The notes under the pieces are model-generated. The model saw only the letters and a program-made list of their open reading frames with translations, was not told the DNA's origin and did not search any database. DNA of 64,000 nt from Chachezhania antarctica (GTDB lineage Bacteria; Pseudomonadota; Alphaproteobacteria; Rhodobacterales; Rhodobacteraceae), in NCBI RefSeq assembly GCF_003646465.1, contig NZ_QZEX01000006.1:62001-126000 (forward strand), written 5' to 3'. The translations under genes and the position numbers were made by a program. Below are positions 43,743 through 53,207 of this stretch, in pieces. Within the stretch, counting starts at the first letter, position 1, and each line of letters starts with the position of its first letter.

Positions 43743-46607
43743 TCACAGCGCCTTCCGGATGTCGTCCTGCGTCACCGGCAGCTTGGTAAACCGATGGCCC
43801 GTCGCCTCGCGCAGGCCGTTCAGGATCGCGGGCACGACGGGGATCATCACGACCTCTCCCATGCCCTTGGGCGGATCGGTTTCGCTGAGAGGGTCCAGCA
43901 CCTCCAGCGTCATGTTCCAGACAGGCACATCCGCAGCCTTGGGCACGTGGTAGCGGTTCAGGTTCCATGTGCCGTTGCCGGGACCGTCCTCGTACAGCGG
44001 CAGATCCTCGTGCAGGGCATAACCGATCCCCATCGCGATCCCGCCTTCGGAGTTGCCGGAAACCAGCTCGGGAACCAGTTGCGATCCGCATTCCAGCACC
44101 TGGTGAACGCCCAGCACCTGGACCGAGCCGTCGTTCCGGCCCACGGCCAGCGCCACCACAGCCCCGCAGGCGGAATAGTAATTCACGCCCACCCGTTCCA
44201 TCGCCGCAGACGGAAACGCGACCGATGTCCGGTCGAGCAGCTGCCAGTCGGCCGATCCCTTCTGCACCGCCAGTGCATCCACCGGCCCGCGCCATCGGGT
44301 GCCGTCGATGTCGAATTCCGCCGTGGCCCAGCTCCACCGGTTGAAGGCATGGAGCATCGCGCCGGTAACCAGCCCCATCTCGTGCGCCCTTGCGGCCAGT
44401 CGCGGCAGGGGGATCGGTTCCATCCCGGCCCCCGTCAGCGCGCCATCGCTCCAGCGCAGATCTGCGTAGGTTACGAATTCGCCCGCCTGCTGGCCGCCCA
44501 GCTGTCCTTCGGACCAGATCGCCTGCGCCGCGGGCCACAGGCCGAACCGCCGGATCACTTCGGCCGCCTGATCCACGGCGGCCGCGTTCACATGCGCCCC
44601 GATCGAGGCACTGGCGGGCGAAGAGATCTGCGGAACCCAGCGCGGGTTCTTCGAGGCTTCGTCCTGATCCGCCTGGCTGATCCCCCAGGGGTTGCCCGAA
44701 CTCACCAGCTGCAGCGGATCCCAGTGGGCCGGTTCATCCGTGCGCACGGTCGTGGCCAGCTGCCCCAGCCGCCGCGCCGCGCGCGCGGCCAGCGCGGTGG
44801 TGATGCCGGTGCCCATCTCGATGACGTTGCCGGTGATCTCGATCACGCCATCCGTCGTCAGGCTGACCGATGACAGCACCCCGTCGGCGCCGGTCCCGAA
44901 ATCCTTCATCACGCAGGCCATGCCGACAGCGTAGGTATAGCCGGAATTGGCCCATTCGAACACGGTCTTGTCCCTGTCGCGGTTCTGCCAAAGGGACGCC
45001 TGTTCCAGCCGGTCCAGCACCTCCTTCGTCCGTATCATGCCCGATGCGGGGTTGCCGGTCATGTTGAGCGCGCCGGTCTGCAACATGTTCCTGCGGCGCA
45101 GCGCGAACGGGTCGATCTTCAGCCCGCGGGCGATGTCGTCGACAAGGCATTCGGTGGCCGTCATGGTCTGCAGCGTGCCGTAGCCGCGCATCGACCCGGC
45201 ACAGACACCGCGGGACGACTTGGCGACGGTGGTGACATCGGACTTCGGGAAATAGTAGATCGACGGCGCCCCGGTGGCGGCCACATCCGCAACCGAGGCA
45301 GAGAAGTTCGCCCGCCCGCCGCCGTTGCAGTCCAGATCGGCCGTGAAGGTCGTGAACATGCCGGTTTGCGGTTCGACACCGATCTGCATGTCCGCCGTGA
45401 TGGCATGGCGTTTCAACCCGAACTGGAACTGCTCGAACCGGTTCAGCGCAAGGCGCACCGGCCGGCCGCCGGCAAAGAGCGCGGCCAGCGCCACGTAGAG
45501 CGGCACGATGGTGTGATCCTTGCCGCCGAACCCGCCGCCAAGGTAGCCGAAATGACCTTCGATATGGCGGACCTCGTGGGCGGTGTCGGCCTTGGCGACC
45601 ATCCCGGCAATGCCTTCAAGGATCGCTTGGGGCGACTGCACCCCCAACACCGCGTTCAGGGTCTTCTTGGACGCGTCGTACCAGGCCAGCCCGCTTTCCG
45701 GTTCCATGAAGACCTGGTCGACGGATTGCGTTTCGAACGTGATCCCGAACACCTGACCGGCCGTGCCATCGGCGAGCGCCTTGCGCATCGCCTCGCCATA
45801 GGCCGTGGCCCGGCCCGGGCCCTGTCCGTCAGGCTTTGCGGGCGACCACACTGGCGCCTCGCCCTTCTGGTAGCGCGCCGGGCCCACCCAGCCATCCTTG
45901 ACCGGCGAATAGACATCGGGGCCCTCCGGATTGCTCCCGGCGACCCGGGTGAACCGGTTGGCGCCATATGGCCCGCTTTGGGCCGGCGTGCCGGTGGCGC
46001 CGAAGCTGGCGATGCTGCCCGCGGACTGCATCCTGAGTCGGGCAGAGGTGAAGCGGTCGAAATCGTGCCAGATCAGGATGGCTGTGGGCTGTCCCAGGTA
46101 GGCAGGGGTCTGGCCTTCCGCACAGAGCAGGTCGGTTGCAAAGAAACCGGTGGCGGCGATGTCGGCGGCGTGAAGATCCTTGGCGGTGATGACGATATCC
46201 GGCACCAGATCCTCTCCCAACGCGGACAGGTCGAGCCCGGTGTAGATCTTCGCCGCTTCCTGCGCGAAGACGATTGCAGCGTGCGACGTCTCGTCGGGCC
46301 AGCTGTCCATGTCGGCGGCGCGGTAGTCGCGGGCATAGATCTTCCGGCCGGTGACTTTGGCGAATCCGTCGACGCGATAGCGGACGTTCCGGTCGCCGTC
46401 CTTGCGCCAGCCTTTTTCTTCGGGCTGGAGACTTGCCGTGAACGCGGAGAGTGCGGGCAGGGGGGACAATGCTATCGTGATCCCGCCGGCGACCGAGGCC
46501 TTCAGGACCTGCCTGCGGTTCATGCCAGCATGCGAACCCGTCCTTCGGGGCGCATCGCAGCCCGCGCCGTTTTCCGGCACGGCCGCCTGGCGCCGTTCAC
46601 TATCCAT
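43743..46607 (-). CDS. Molybdopterin-binding subunit, isoquinoline 1-oxidoreductase/aldehyde dehydrogenase type, Tat-exported
   Basis: Catalytic subunit of a periplasmic molybdenum hydroxylase, about 954 residues. A Tat signal (NRRQVLKASVAGGITIALSPLPALSA) lies about 28 residues after the chosen start. The Mo-cofactor motifs GGGFGGKDHT, GSMRGYGTLQ and a C-terminal PKGMGEVV are visible. The organisation (separate 2Fe-2S and triheme cytochrome genes downstream) matches IorAB-like enzymes rather than cytosolic xanthine dehydrogenase. The substrate may be an N-heterocycle or aldehyde; this cannot be read from the sequence. The start is ambiguous: ATG 46607 follows GGGGGT, while ATG 46523 would begin directly at the Tat motif. 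No maturation gene (XdhC-type) is nearby. Confidence 0.87.
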   Translation of the reverse strand: MDSERRQAAVPENGAGCDAPRRTGSHAGMNRRQVLKASVAGGITIALSPLPALSAFTASLQPEEKGWRKDGDRNVRYRVDGFAKVTGRKIYARDYRAADMDSWPDETSHAAIVFAQEAAKIYTGLDLSALGEDLVPDIVITAKDLHAADIAATGFFATDLLCAEGQTPAYLGQPTAILIWHDFDRFTSARLRMQSAGSIASFGATGTPAQSGPYGANRFTRVAGSNPEGPDVYSPVKDGWVGPARYQKGEAPVWSPAKPDGQGPGRATAYGEAMRKALADGTAGQVFGITFETQSVDQVFMEPESGLAWYDASKKTLNAVLGVQSPQAILEGIAGMVAKADTAHEVRHIEGHFGYLGGGFGGKDHTIVPLYVALAALFAGGRPVRLALNRFEQFQFGLKRHAITADMQIGVEPQTGMFTTFTADLDCNGGGRANFSASVADVAATGAPSIYYFPKSDVTTVAKSSRGVCAGSMRGYGTLQTMTATECLVDDIARGLKIDPFALRRRNMLQTGALNMTGNPASGMIRTKEVLDRLEQASLWQNRDRDKTVFEWANSGYTYAVGMACVMKDFGTGADGVLSSVSLTTDGVIEITGNVIEMGTGITTALAARAARRLGQLATTVRTDEPAHWDPLQLVSSGNPWGISQADQDEASKNPRWVPQISSPASASIGAHVNAAAVDQAAEVIRRFGLWPAAQAIWSEGQLGGQQAGEFVTYADLRWSDGALTGAGMEPIPLPRLAARAHEMGLVTGAMLHAFNRWSWATAEFDIDGTRWRGPVDALAVQKGSADWQLLDRTSVAFPSAAMERVGVNYYSACGAVVALAVGRNDGSVQVLGVHQVLECGSQLVPELVSGNSEGGIAMGIGYALHEDLPLYEDGPGNGTWNLNRYHVPKAADVPVWNMTLEVLDPLSETDPPKGMGEVVMIPVVPAILNGLREATGHRFTKLPVTQDDIRKAL

Positions 46608-46956
46608 GGGTACCCCCGCACTGCCTTGGCGACTTGAACCGAGCACTCGTTCACCGAAGACATTGCCCGGACCTCTCCCGACAATGCCTGTTCAGGCTGC
46701 ACGAATTTGCCCAATGTTCCAAGCTTCTATTGCAAGGCGTGGCTGACAGCGGGTGTCTCCGTTGCACGACCGCTATTGCGGGCGGACCTCGGAAAGGGGC
46801 CTCCGACCCGGTAATCCAATGACGCTTTGAAACCGGGCCCTCGGATGAGTCCGCTACGGGTGAGGTCCGCGATCCGCTGCCGTACCTGGAACGGAAAAGC
46901 CGAACGGCAGCGGTATTTCAAACGTGGCTGTGGGAGAGCAGGATGTCCTCCAAGCG
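46608..46956. other. Intergenic region with one hairpin
   Basis: About 350 bases between the molybdenum hydroxylase operon and the cheD terminator. It should hold the operon promoter, but no convincing -35/-10 pair was found. A 10-bp inverted repeat CCGCTGCCGT/ACGGCAGCGG (46874-46883 and 46904-46913, 20-base loop) is the only clear structure. The short open frames here have no ribosome binding site or family features. Confidence 0.5.
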
Positions 46957-46988
46957 AAAACCGCGCGCAGTCGGATGACTGTGCGCGG
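46957..46988 (-). terminator. Terminator of cheD
   Basis: Minus-strand 12-bp stem CCGCGCACAGTC/GACTGCGCGCGG (one G-T pair), four-base loop, then TTTTCGCTT. Confidence 0.8.
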
Positions 46989-47019
46989 CCTGCAATCAGT
47001 CCTCGCCGCGCATGCCTGC

Positions 47020-47574
47020 TCAGTCGAACAGGGTGATATCGCCTGCGCCCGGCGGCGGCGGCGGCGGTTTGACGGCCTTCGGTCGCGGCTGAAGTGTCGG
47101 CTCCGACGGGATCGCTTCCTGAAGGAACATGCGCTGCACCTGTCCGGTGCTGGGGCGGAACCTTATCTTCCGTCCCATGGTGCCGCCAATGCAGTGGGCC
47201 ACGCAGGGAATGCCTTCTTCTCCCAGGAACCAGAAGGCGAATTCGCAGTTGTTCTTTCCGATCTCGTTATTGCCCTTGGTCATCTTTGCGCCGCCAAAGA
47301 CCTTGGCGCGAAGGTCGCTCCGGCGCGCGCCCTTCTGCAACATCGCGTTGATCAGCAGCTCCATGGAGTTCACGCCGTAGCGCAGATTGCCGTTGCGGTC
47401 ATCGGGATCGCCGGGGAGCAGAAAATGGTTCATGCCGCCGACACCTGCACCTTCGTCCCATAGGCACGTGGCAACGCACGAGCCGAGGATCGTGACCAGA
47501 ACGGCCTGCGGATCGTTGGAGAGTTTGAACTCACCCTGGATGACCGTGATAGTTCTGAGGCCGTCTGCGTTCAT
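47020..47574 (-). CDS. cheD: Chemoreceptor glutamine deamidase CheD
   Basis: Deamidates glutamines in chemoreceptors and takes part in adaptation. The 184-residue protein has Cys33 in ILGSCVATCLWD, His50 in GGMNHFLLPG and a threonine at 28, the expected Cys-His-Thr catalytic set. GGAKMTKG and GGTMGRKIRF are family signatures. The start at 47574 (MNADGLRTITV) matches homologues; a start at 47655 would add 27 residues. It is downstream of a chemoreceptor gene on the same strand, so that receptor is the likely substrate. A Pro-rich tail (PKAVKPPPPPPGAG) is unusual. Confidence 0.92.
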   Translation of the reverse strand: MNADGLRTITVIQGEFKLSNDPQAVLVTILGSCVATCLWDEGAGVGGMNHFLLPGDPDDRNGNLRYGVNSMELLINAMLQKGARRSDLRAKVFGGAKMTKGNNEIGKNNCEFAFWFLGEEGIPCVAHCIGGTMGRKIRFRPSTGQVQRMFLQEAIPSEPTLQPRPKAVKPPPPPPGAGDITLFD

Positions 47575-47776
47575 CGCTGCGTTCGCTTCATTTTGCTTGC
47601 GGGACCCTGTTGCGAAGGTCGGGCCGTGTCGCGCTGGATGTCGTTTGTCTCGCACGTGGTCTGCGGGACGTGTGCAGGTCCCATGTCACCACGCGGTCGC
47701 CAAGGGGCTCAGTACGGGTCGGGTCGGCATCGGGCCAATAAGGCCCGACACCATTCGTACAAGGCGAGTTCCGGCC

Positions 47777-49633
47777 TCAGTAATCCTGCCATCCGGAATT
47801 GTCGGTCGCGGCGGCAGCGCTTGTTGCGGAGGATCCGAACGTGCCCGTCGCGGCGACCTTCGGCGTGGCCACTTCCGTCTTGACGGCACCGTCCCGGCCC
47901 GCCACCCGGAAGCGATCCAATGTCCCGCTCAGGCGTTCCGCTTCCTTCGACAGGGCCTGGCTTGCGGCAGAGGTTTCCTCGATCACGGCAGCATTCTGCT
48001 GGGTGACCTTGTCGAGTTCGTTGATGCCCGAGTTGATCTCCTCCAGCCCGGTGGACTGTTCGCGCATCGAGGCCGCGATGTTGGACACCAGTTCCGAGAC
48101 CTTGCGGATGCGATTGATGATCTCGGCCAGCGCGTCACCGGTCTCGCTGACCAGCATGCCGCCCTCGTTCACCTGCTGTCCGCTCTTCGAAATCAGGTCC
48201 TTGATTTCGCGTGCCGATTCCGATGCCCGCTGGGCCAGGGCCCGGACCTCCGAAGCGACAACCGCAAAGCCACGTCCCGATTCCCCGGCGCGGGCCGCTT
48301 CCACGCCGGCGTTCAGCGCAAGCAGGTTGGTCTGGAACGCGATATCGTCGATCACACCGATGATCTGGGTGATCTGGCTCGACGATTCCTCGATCTGCTT
48401 CATCGCGGCGATTGCGTTCCGGACGATCTCGCCGCTGGCTTCCGCCTGGCGGCGGTTCTCGGCCACCGCGTTGTCGGCCTCTGCCGCATGTTCGGCTGCC
48501 GATTTCACGCTGTTCGTCAGCTCGTCCAGAGCGGCTGCAGATTCCTCGAGCGTTGAGGCCTGAGATTCAGAGCGCTGGGACTGGGCATCGGCGACTTGGC
48601 TGATCTCGGTCGCGCTGGCCCGGACGCTTTCGGCTGTGCCGACGACCGTCAGCATGACGTCGCTGAAGTTCTCGATCAGTTCGTTCAGATCGTCGCAGAC
48701 CTTGCGGTAGCTTTCATCCAGCCCGTCCGCATAGCCGATATCGACCCGGGGTGTCAGATCACCGCCCGAAACCTGGCCGATACAGGTGCTGAGGTGGTCA
48801 AACAGCGTCGACTTGCGCTTTTCGCTTTCTTCGCGTTCCGCCTGCGCCTGTTCTTCCTGGGAAAGACGGTCGCGGAAGGCGCCAAGGTGGCCGGAGATGC
48901 TTCCGATCTCGTCGCGGCGACCGCGGTCCGGTATGTCGGATTCATAGTCGCCACCGGCGATCTGTTCCACCACATGGGTGAGACGCATGAGGGGGTTGCT
49001 GACCATCTTGCTGATCGCGATCATGATCGCAACAAGACCGGCTACCATTGCCACACTGGCCATCAGAAGCGCTGTGATGGAATTCTGGACGACCATGGCG
49101 CGGGGCTTGTCGAAGTTCCACAAGATTGCTACGGCGCCAACAGTGTCGCCTTCCTTGCCGACCCGGACAGGTTCCGCGACGACCATGCCCCCGCCTTGAG
49201 AAAAATGGACATAATCGTTTTCGCTCAGACTGTTCTGTGCGGCTTCGGTGAGCCAGTTGAGGTTCTCTCCCTCGACATCCGAGAACTGGTCCACCACGTT
49301 GCCGGACGCATCCACCACGATGATGGATTGAAGACGGATGTCTTCGTTTTCGGTCATCGATTGGTAGATCTGGTTCAGCCGTTCTGCGCGCTGAAACTTC
49401 AGCGACGCGCCCATTTGTTGCGAAAGCTGATCCGTCAGCGCCTGCGATGTTTCCAGGAAGAAATTGTTGTTCTGCCGTGTCTGGCTTGTCGCAATGGCGG
49501 CAAGCACGACACAGAAGGACAGAATGAAGCCCAGGACGACAATCGATGCCAGTTTGAAACGAAGTCCCATGTTCGGAATCCAATTCCGTTTGAGGAGCCG
49601 GCCCGATGCGCGGCCTTTTGCGTTCTGTTCCAT
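47777..49633 (-). CDS. Methyl-accepting chemotaxis protein with HAMP domain
   Basis: A transmembrane chemoreceptor of about 618 residues. Membrane spans are near residues 25-47 and 190-212, with a periplasmic sensing domain of about 140 residues. A HAMP domain follows the second span, then a signalling domain with the hairpin tip [41 protein letters not shown]. It ends in SGWQDY, which resembles the C-terminal CheR/CheB-docking pentapeptide (NWETF). GGAG six bases before ATG 49633 favours this start over ATG 49648. It is 20 bases downstream of the secreted PDC-like protein gene, so both are likely one signalling unit. Confidence 0.92.
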   Translation of the reverse strand: MEQNAKGRASGRLLKRNWIPNMGLRFKLASIVVLGFILSFCVVLAAIATSQTRQNNNFFLETSQALTDQLSQQMGASLKFQRAERLNQIYQSMTENEDIRLQSIIVVDASGNVVDQFSDVEGENLNWLTEAAQNSLSENDYVHFSQGGGMVVAEPVRVGKEGDTVGAVAILWNFDKPRAMVVQNSITALLMASVAMVAGLVAIMIAISKMVSNPLMRLTHVVEQIAGGDYESDIPDRGRRDEIGSISGHLGAFRDRLSQEEQAQAEREESEKRKSTLFDHLSTCIGQVSGGDLTPRVDIGYADGLDESYRKVCDDLNELIENFSDVMLTVVGTAESVRASATEISQVADAQSQRSESQASTLEESAAALDELTNSVKSAAEHAAEADNAVAENRRQAEASGEIVRNAIAAMKQIEESSSQITQIIGVIDDIAFQTNLLALNAGVEAARAGESGRGFAVVASEVRALAQRASESAREIKDLISKSGQQVNEGGMLVSETGDALAEIINRIRKVSELVSNIAASMREQSTGLEEINSGINELDKVTQQNAAVIEETSAASQALSKEAERLSGTLDRFRVAGRDGAVKTEVATPKVAATGTFGSSATSAAAATDNSGWQDY

Positions 49634-49653
49634 GTCACGCTCCGCCATTTTGA

Positions 49654-50241
49654 TTACTGAAGATCCGCCAGGATTTCGACGTTCACACCGACGACGAGGA
49701 CGCCGATGATCTCTCCCATGTCGTTGCGGACCGGGTGGGCCACGTGGGCCACGTAGGACTGCGAGGAATCGTCGAATGCGATTTCATCGACGTTCAGGTT
49801 GCCGGTGTTGTAGGGGACGTCCCATTTCGGTTCGTCGCCCTGCCAGAAGTCGGAGGTGATGTTGCTTTGCCCGACGTTCAGGCCGATACGGTCGGTCACG
49901 ATGATTTCCGAGAAGAGGCCGCCGTTATCGGACACGATCTGCGTCAAGTGCTGCGACAGGTCGTTGCCGAGGATTTCCTGCACCATTGGTCCGTTGCTGG
50001 CGGACTGCGCGGCCCACTGCCGGTCCAGCGCGCCGATCTTGTCGGGCGAATAGTTGTAGGTGACCATGTTCTGATCCTGGATCGCTTCGACAACGACGGG
50101 ATCCTGGGACATTTCACGGATTGTACCGCGTCCGATTTCTTCGAGGATGCCCTGGAAGTCTTCGGCGACGGCGGGAGCGGCGAGAGAGACCGAAAAGACG
50201 GCGAGGGCGGCGGCCGACACCGCCGATTTCAGGTTGGTCAT
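49654..50241 (-). CDS. Secreted single PDC/Cache-like domain protein
   Basis: A 195-residue exported protein with signal peptide ([21 protein letters not shown]). The mature part has the elements of a PDC sensor domain: an N-terminal long helix, [31 protein letters not shown], and the closing [19 protein letters not shown] typical of Cache domains. There is no membrane anchor or signalling domain. It lies just upstream of an MCP gene (20 bases), so it may present ligands to that receptor; that is inference. ATG 50241 has AAGGA upstream. Confidence 0.8.
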   Translation of the reverse strand: MTNLKSAVSAAALAVFSVSLAAPAVAEDFQGILEEIGRGTIREMSQDPVVVEAIQDQNMVTYNYSPDKIGALDRQWAAQSASNGPMVQEILGNDLSQHLTQIVSDNGGLFSEIIVTDRIGLNVGQSNITSDFWQGDEPKWDVPYNTGNLNVDEIAFDDSSQSYVAHVAHPVRNDMGEIIGVLVVGVNVEILADLQ

Positions 50242-50349
50242 GAGTGATCCTTCATGTCTTGATGTGCGAACAGCCGCACGGCGCGATCTGCGGGGAACGT
50301 GACACAGGTGAATTAACAAACCATCTAGGCTGGCACGGTCCGGGCGGGC

Positions 50350-51591
50350 CTAGCGGCACGCCCGGACATTGCGGGTCATCCCGCCGGCGCAACGGCCGAG
50401 GCTGGCCAGGTTGCGGTCGATTTCCAGGTGGAACTTCGCCAACCGGTCGATAATGCCGCCAAGGGCGTCGTCGGCGTTCTTCCGGCGACCGCTTTCCACG
50501 CGGCACATCAGCTTGACGACGTCGAGCCCGTTGATCCGCCGCCGAAGCCGGCGGCAGGTTTCCGAAAGCCGTTCGGCATGTGCGCCGATCGTCTTCAGGG
50601 AATCGTTGGCGCGGTTGCGTGAGTGATTGGCAAACTGTTCGATGATCGCCAGTTCGCCGTCGGTATCGGCACCGATCGCTGTCAGTTCACCGCGCATCGA
50701 GACGAGCTCCCGGGCCGCCTCGGCCGCGAGATCGGCCGCCTGGAGGGAGAAGTGGCCGGCCGCCACCGTCTGGCGGATATGGCGGAACGCTTGACCGTCA
50801 TCGGCATTGAGAGCGGCCAGTTCCTGGCCCATATCGGCGGCCATGACCTCGTAGTTCTGGGAGATCGAGCTGATCGCCGCGCCCCCGTCCTCCATCCGGT
50901 TGGACAGGATGCGCATGTTGATCGGCTCGGCCCGTACGTTGCGGAAACCCTCCGACATGCGGTTGACGTAACCGTCTGAATCTTCGGCCAGTTTCAGGAT
51001 GGAATCCAGCGCCTCCTGCCGGGTCCGTTCCATCTTGCCGATCTCGCTGGCGCGCGCGTTCATTTCCATGTCGAGCGTGCAGCGCATGAAGGTTTCGTAA
51101 TCGGAGTGCCCGATTTCCTTCAGTTTCTCGAGGAACAGCTCGGCGCTTCTTTCCGGCTTCAGGTTTTCCTTGGTTTCCCGCGCGCGCAGTTCGGAATAGA
51201 TGCCGGCCATCTGGTCGCGGGAGCTGTCTTGCGGGCGGATCCGGATCGACAGGTATCCCCCCGGGCAGGGTGCGACGAGCGCTAGCGCCCAGTAGTGCTT
51301 TCCGACCTTGGTGCGGTTCTTGACGTAGGCGACAACGGGCAGGCCCTGTTTCAGGCGGTCCCAGAACAGCCAGAACACGCCCTTGGGCATGTCGGGATGC
51401 CGGATCAGCTTGTGTGGTGCGCCGATGAGGTCTTCCCAGCGGTATCCGGATATTTCGCGGAAGGTCGTGTTGCCGAAGATCACGATGCCGCGCTCGTCGG
51501 CCCGGGAATAAATGATCTGGTCGGGACGGAACGGCGCCGTCATTTCATCGTCTTGAGCTTCAGCCACGTCCACAGGATCGAAATCCTCCAT
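50350..51591 (-). CDS. Soluble PAS-domain chemotaxis-type sensor
   Basis: A 413-residue cytosolic protein. The N-terminal PAS domain (IIYSRADERGIVIFGNTTFREISGYRWEDLIGAPHKLIRHPDMP, residues 32-72) is of the Aer type, which binds FAD in aerotaxis receptors. The rest is helical with no membrane span and lacks the normal MCP hairpin tip (EVxxLAxRT). A GGAGG six bases before ATG 51591 fixes the start. With the PDC-like protein, MCP and cheD it forms a minus-strand chemosensory cluster. It may sense redox or oxygen, but the output is unclear. Confidence 0.82.
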   Translation of the reverse strand: MEDFDPVDVAEAQDDEMTAPFRPDQIIYSRADERGIVIFGNTTFREISGYRWEDLIGAPHKLIRHPDMPKGVFWLFWDRLKQGLPVVAYVKNRTKVGKHYWALALVAPCPGGYLSIRIRPQDSSRDQMAGIYSELRARETKENLKPERSAELFLEKLKEIGHSDYETFMRCTLDMEMNARASEIGKMERTRQEALDSILKLAEDSDGYVNRMSEGFRNVRAEPINMRILSNRMEDGGAAISSISQNYEVMAADMGQELAALNADDGQAFRHIRQTVAAGHFSLQAADLAAEAARELVSMRGELTAIGADTDGELAIIEQFANHSRNRANDSLKTIGAHAERLSETCRRLRRRINGLDVVKLMCRVESGRRKNADDALGGIIDRLAKFHLEIDRNLASLGRCAGGMTRNVRACR

Positions 51592-51777
51592 CGCCAGCCT
51601 CCAGAATGGCATTCACAGGTGCATGCGCGCGTATTCGCCGCCACGAAGGGCCGCGGAACGCACCAGGCCCATTCGATCTAGCACCGAAGTCTTGACGGTC
51701 GGTGAAGGCCCGGCCGCTTGCGTGCCGCGTCGGCGCCGGGCTAACTGCACCGAAACGATGACATCAGGAGACCCACG

Positions 51778-53166
51778 ATGAGTGACCTTGTTGGCCGTTC
51801 GGCGGCAGAATTGGCCGAAATGGTCCGGGATGGCGGTGTTACGGCGGTGGACGTGACCCGCGCGCACCTTGACCGGATCACCGCGACCAACGGGGCGATC
51901 AATTCAATTGTCGATGTTTTCCCGGAGGAGTCGCTGGAGGACGCCGAGAAGGTGGACCGAATCCGGGCCGAGGGCGGCGATCCGGGCCCGATGGCGGGGG
52001 TGCCAGTGACGATCAAGTGCCTGGCCGACCAGGTGGGCCATGCGACGACCAACGGGCTGAAACTGCAGAAAGACCTGATCGCGACCGAGGACACGCCCGT
52101 CGTGTCGAACCTCCGCAAGGCGGGGGCGGTGATCGTGGGGCGGACGAACACGCCCGCCTTTTCGCTGCGGTGGTTCACCCGGAACGACCTGCACGGGCAG
52201 ACGCTGAACCCGCGCGACACGTCGCTGACGCCGGGCGGATCGTCGGGCGGTGCCTCGGCCTCCGTCGCCGCCGGGCAGTGCGCGGTGGGGCACGGGACGG
52301 ATATTGCCGGATCGATCCGCTATCCGGCCTATGCCTGCGGGCTGCACGGGTTGCGGCCCACGATTGGCCGAGTGCCCGCGCACAACTTTTCGGCCCAGGA
52401 TCGGTTCTTCGGGGCGCAGATGATGGCGTGCCACGGCCCCATCGCGCGCGAGATGAAGGACATCGCCCTGTCTTTCGCCGCCATGGCCGCGCCCGATGTG
52501 CGCGATCCGGTCTATAACCCTGTGCCTCTTGCGGGTCCGGACTATCCCAAGCGCGTGGCGCTGACCCATGCGCCGGGGGGCATGCCGGTGGTGCCGGGGG
52601 TGACCGCCGCGCTGGAAGACGCGGCCGCGCGGCTGCGCGATGCGGGGTGGGAGGTTGACGAGGTCGAAGGCCCGCCCGCGCGCGAGGCGGCCGAGATCAA
52701 CAGCATCCTGTGGGCGGGCGACGGATCCATGATCCGCGAGATCTTCGAACGCGAAGGCGACGCCGATGCGCTTTTCATCATAAAGCAGTTGCACCGCCAT
52801 GCAGGGCCGGTCGATTTCGACCGCCTCATGAAAGCCGGGCAGGCGCGGATGGGGATCCTGCGGGAATGGCAGATGTTCATGGACCGCTACCCGGTGATCC
52901 TGTGCCCAAGCTCAGGCCAGTTGCCGTTTCCGCAGCAGATGGATGTCGCGTCGGAGGATGCGTTCGACGAGGTGTTCGAAGCCCAGCTTTTGCAACGCGC
53001 GATCCCGGCTCTGGGGCTGCCGGGGCTGGCGGTGTCGACGGGGTTTGCAGGCTCTGCCCCTGTCGGGGTGCAACTGGTGGCACAACGGTTCCGCGAGGAT
53101 ATCCTGATCGCCGCCGGCACCGATATCGAGGCGCGCGGTCCGGTCCCTGCGATCTGCACGCCCTGA
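51778..53166 (+). CDS. Amidase (amidase signature family)
   Basis: A 462-residue amidase. The Ser-cisSer-Lys triad is visible: Lys in PVTIKCLADQ, cis-Ser in PGGSSGGASASVAAG and nucleophile Ser in GTDIAGSIRYPA. The family includes enzymes on aliphatic, aromatic and cyclic amides and GatA, but it has no GatA-specific features and no gatB/C nearby. The start MSDLVGRSAAELAEMV at 51778 is typical. The gene stands alone, divergent from the chemosensory cluster. Confidence 0.88.
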   Translation: MSDLVGRSAAELAEMVRDGGVTAVDVTRAHLDRITATNGAINSIVDVFPEESLEDAEKVDRIRAEGGDPGPMAGVPVTIKCLADQVGHATTNGLKLQKDLIATEDTPVVSNLRKAGAVIVGRTNTPAFSLRWFTRNDLHGQTLNPRDTSLTPGGSSGGASASVAAGQCAVGHGTDIAGSIRYPAYACGLHGLRPTIGRVPAHNFSAQDRFFGAQMMACHGPIAREMKDIALSFAAMAAPDVRDPVYNPVPLAGPDYPKRVALTHAPGGMPVVPGVTAALEDAAARLRDAGWEVDEVEGPPAREAAEINSILWAGDGSMIREIFEREGDADALFIIKQLHRHAGPVDFDRLMKAGQARMGILREWQMFMDRYPVILCPSSGQLPFPQQMDVASEDAFDEVFEAQLLQRAIPALGLPGLAVSTGFAGSAPVGVQLVAQRFREDILIAAGTDIEARGPVPAICTP

Positions 53167-53207
53167 TCCCCCTCGCGCTGGACGCGGGGCTGGGATAAAG
53201 CGGCGGG

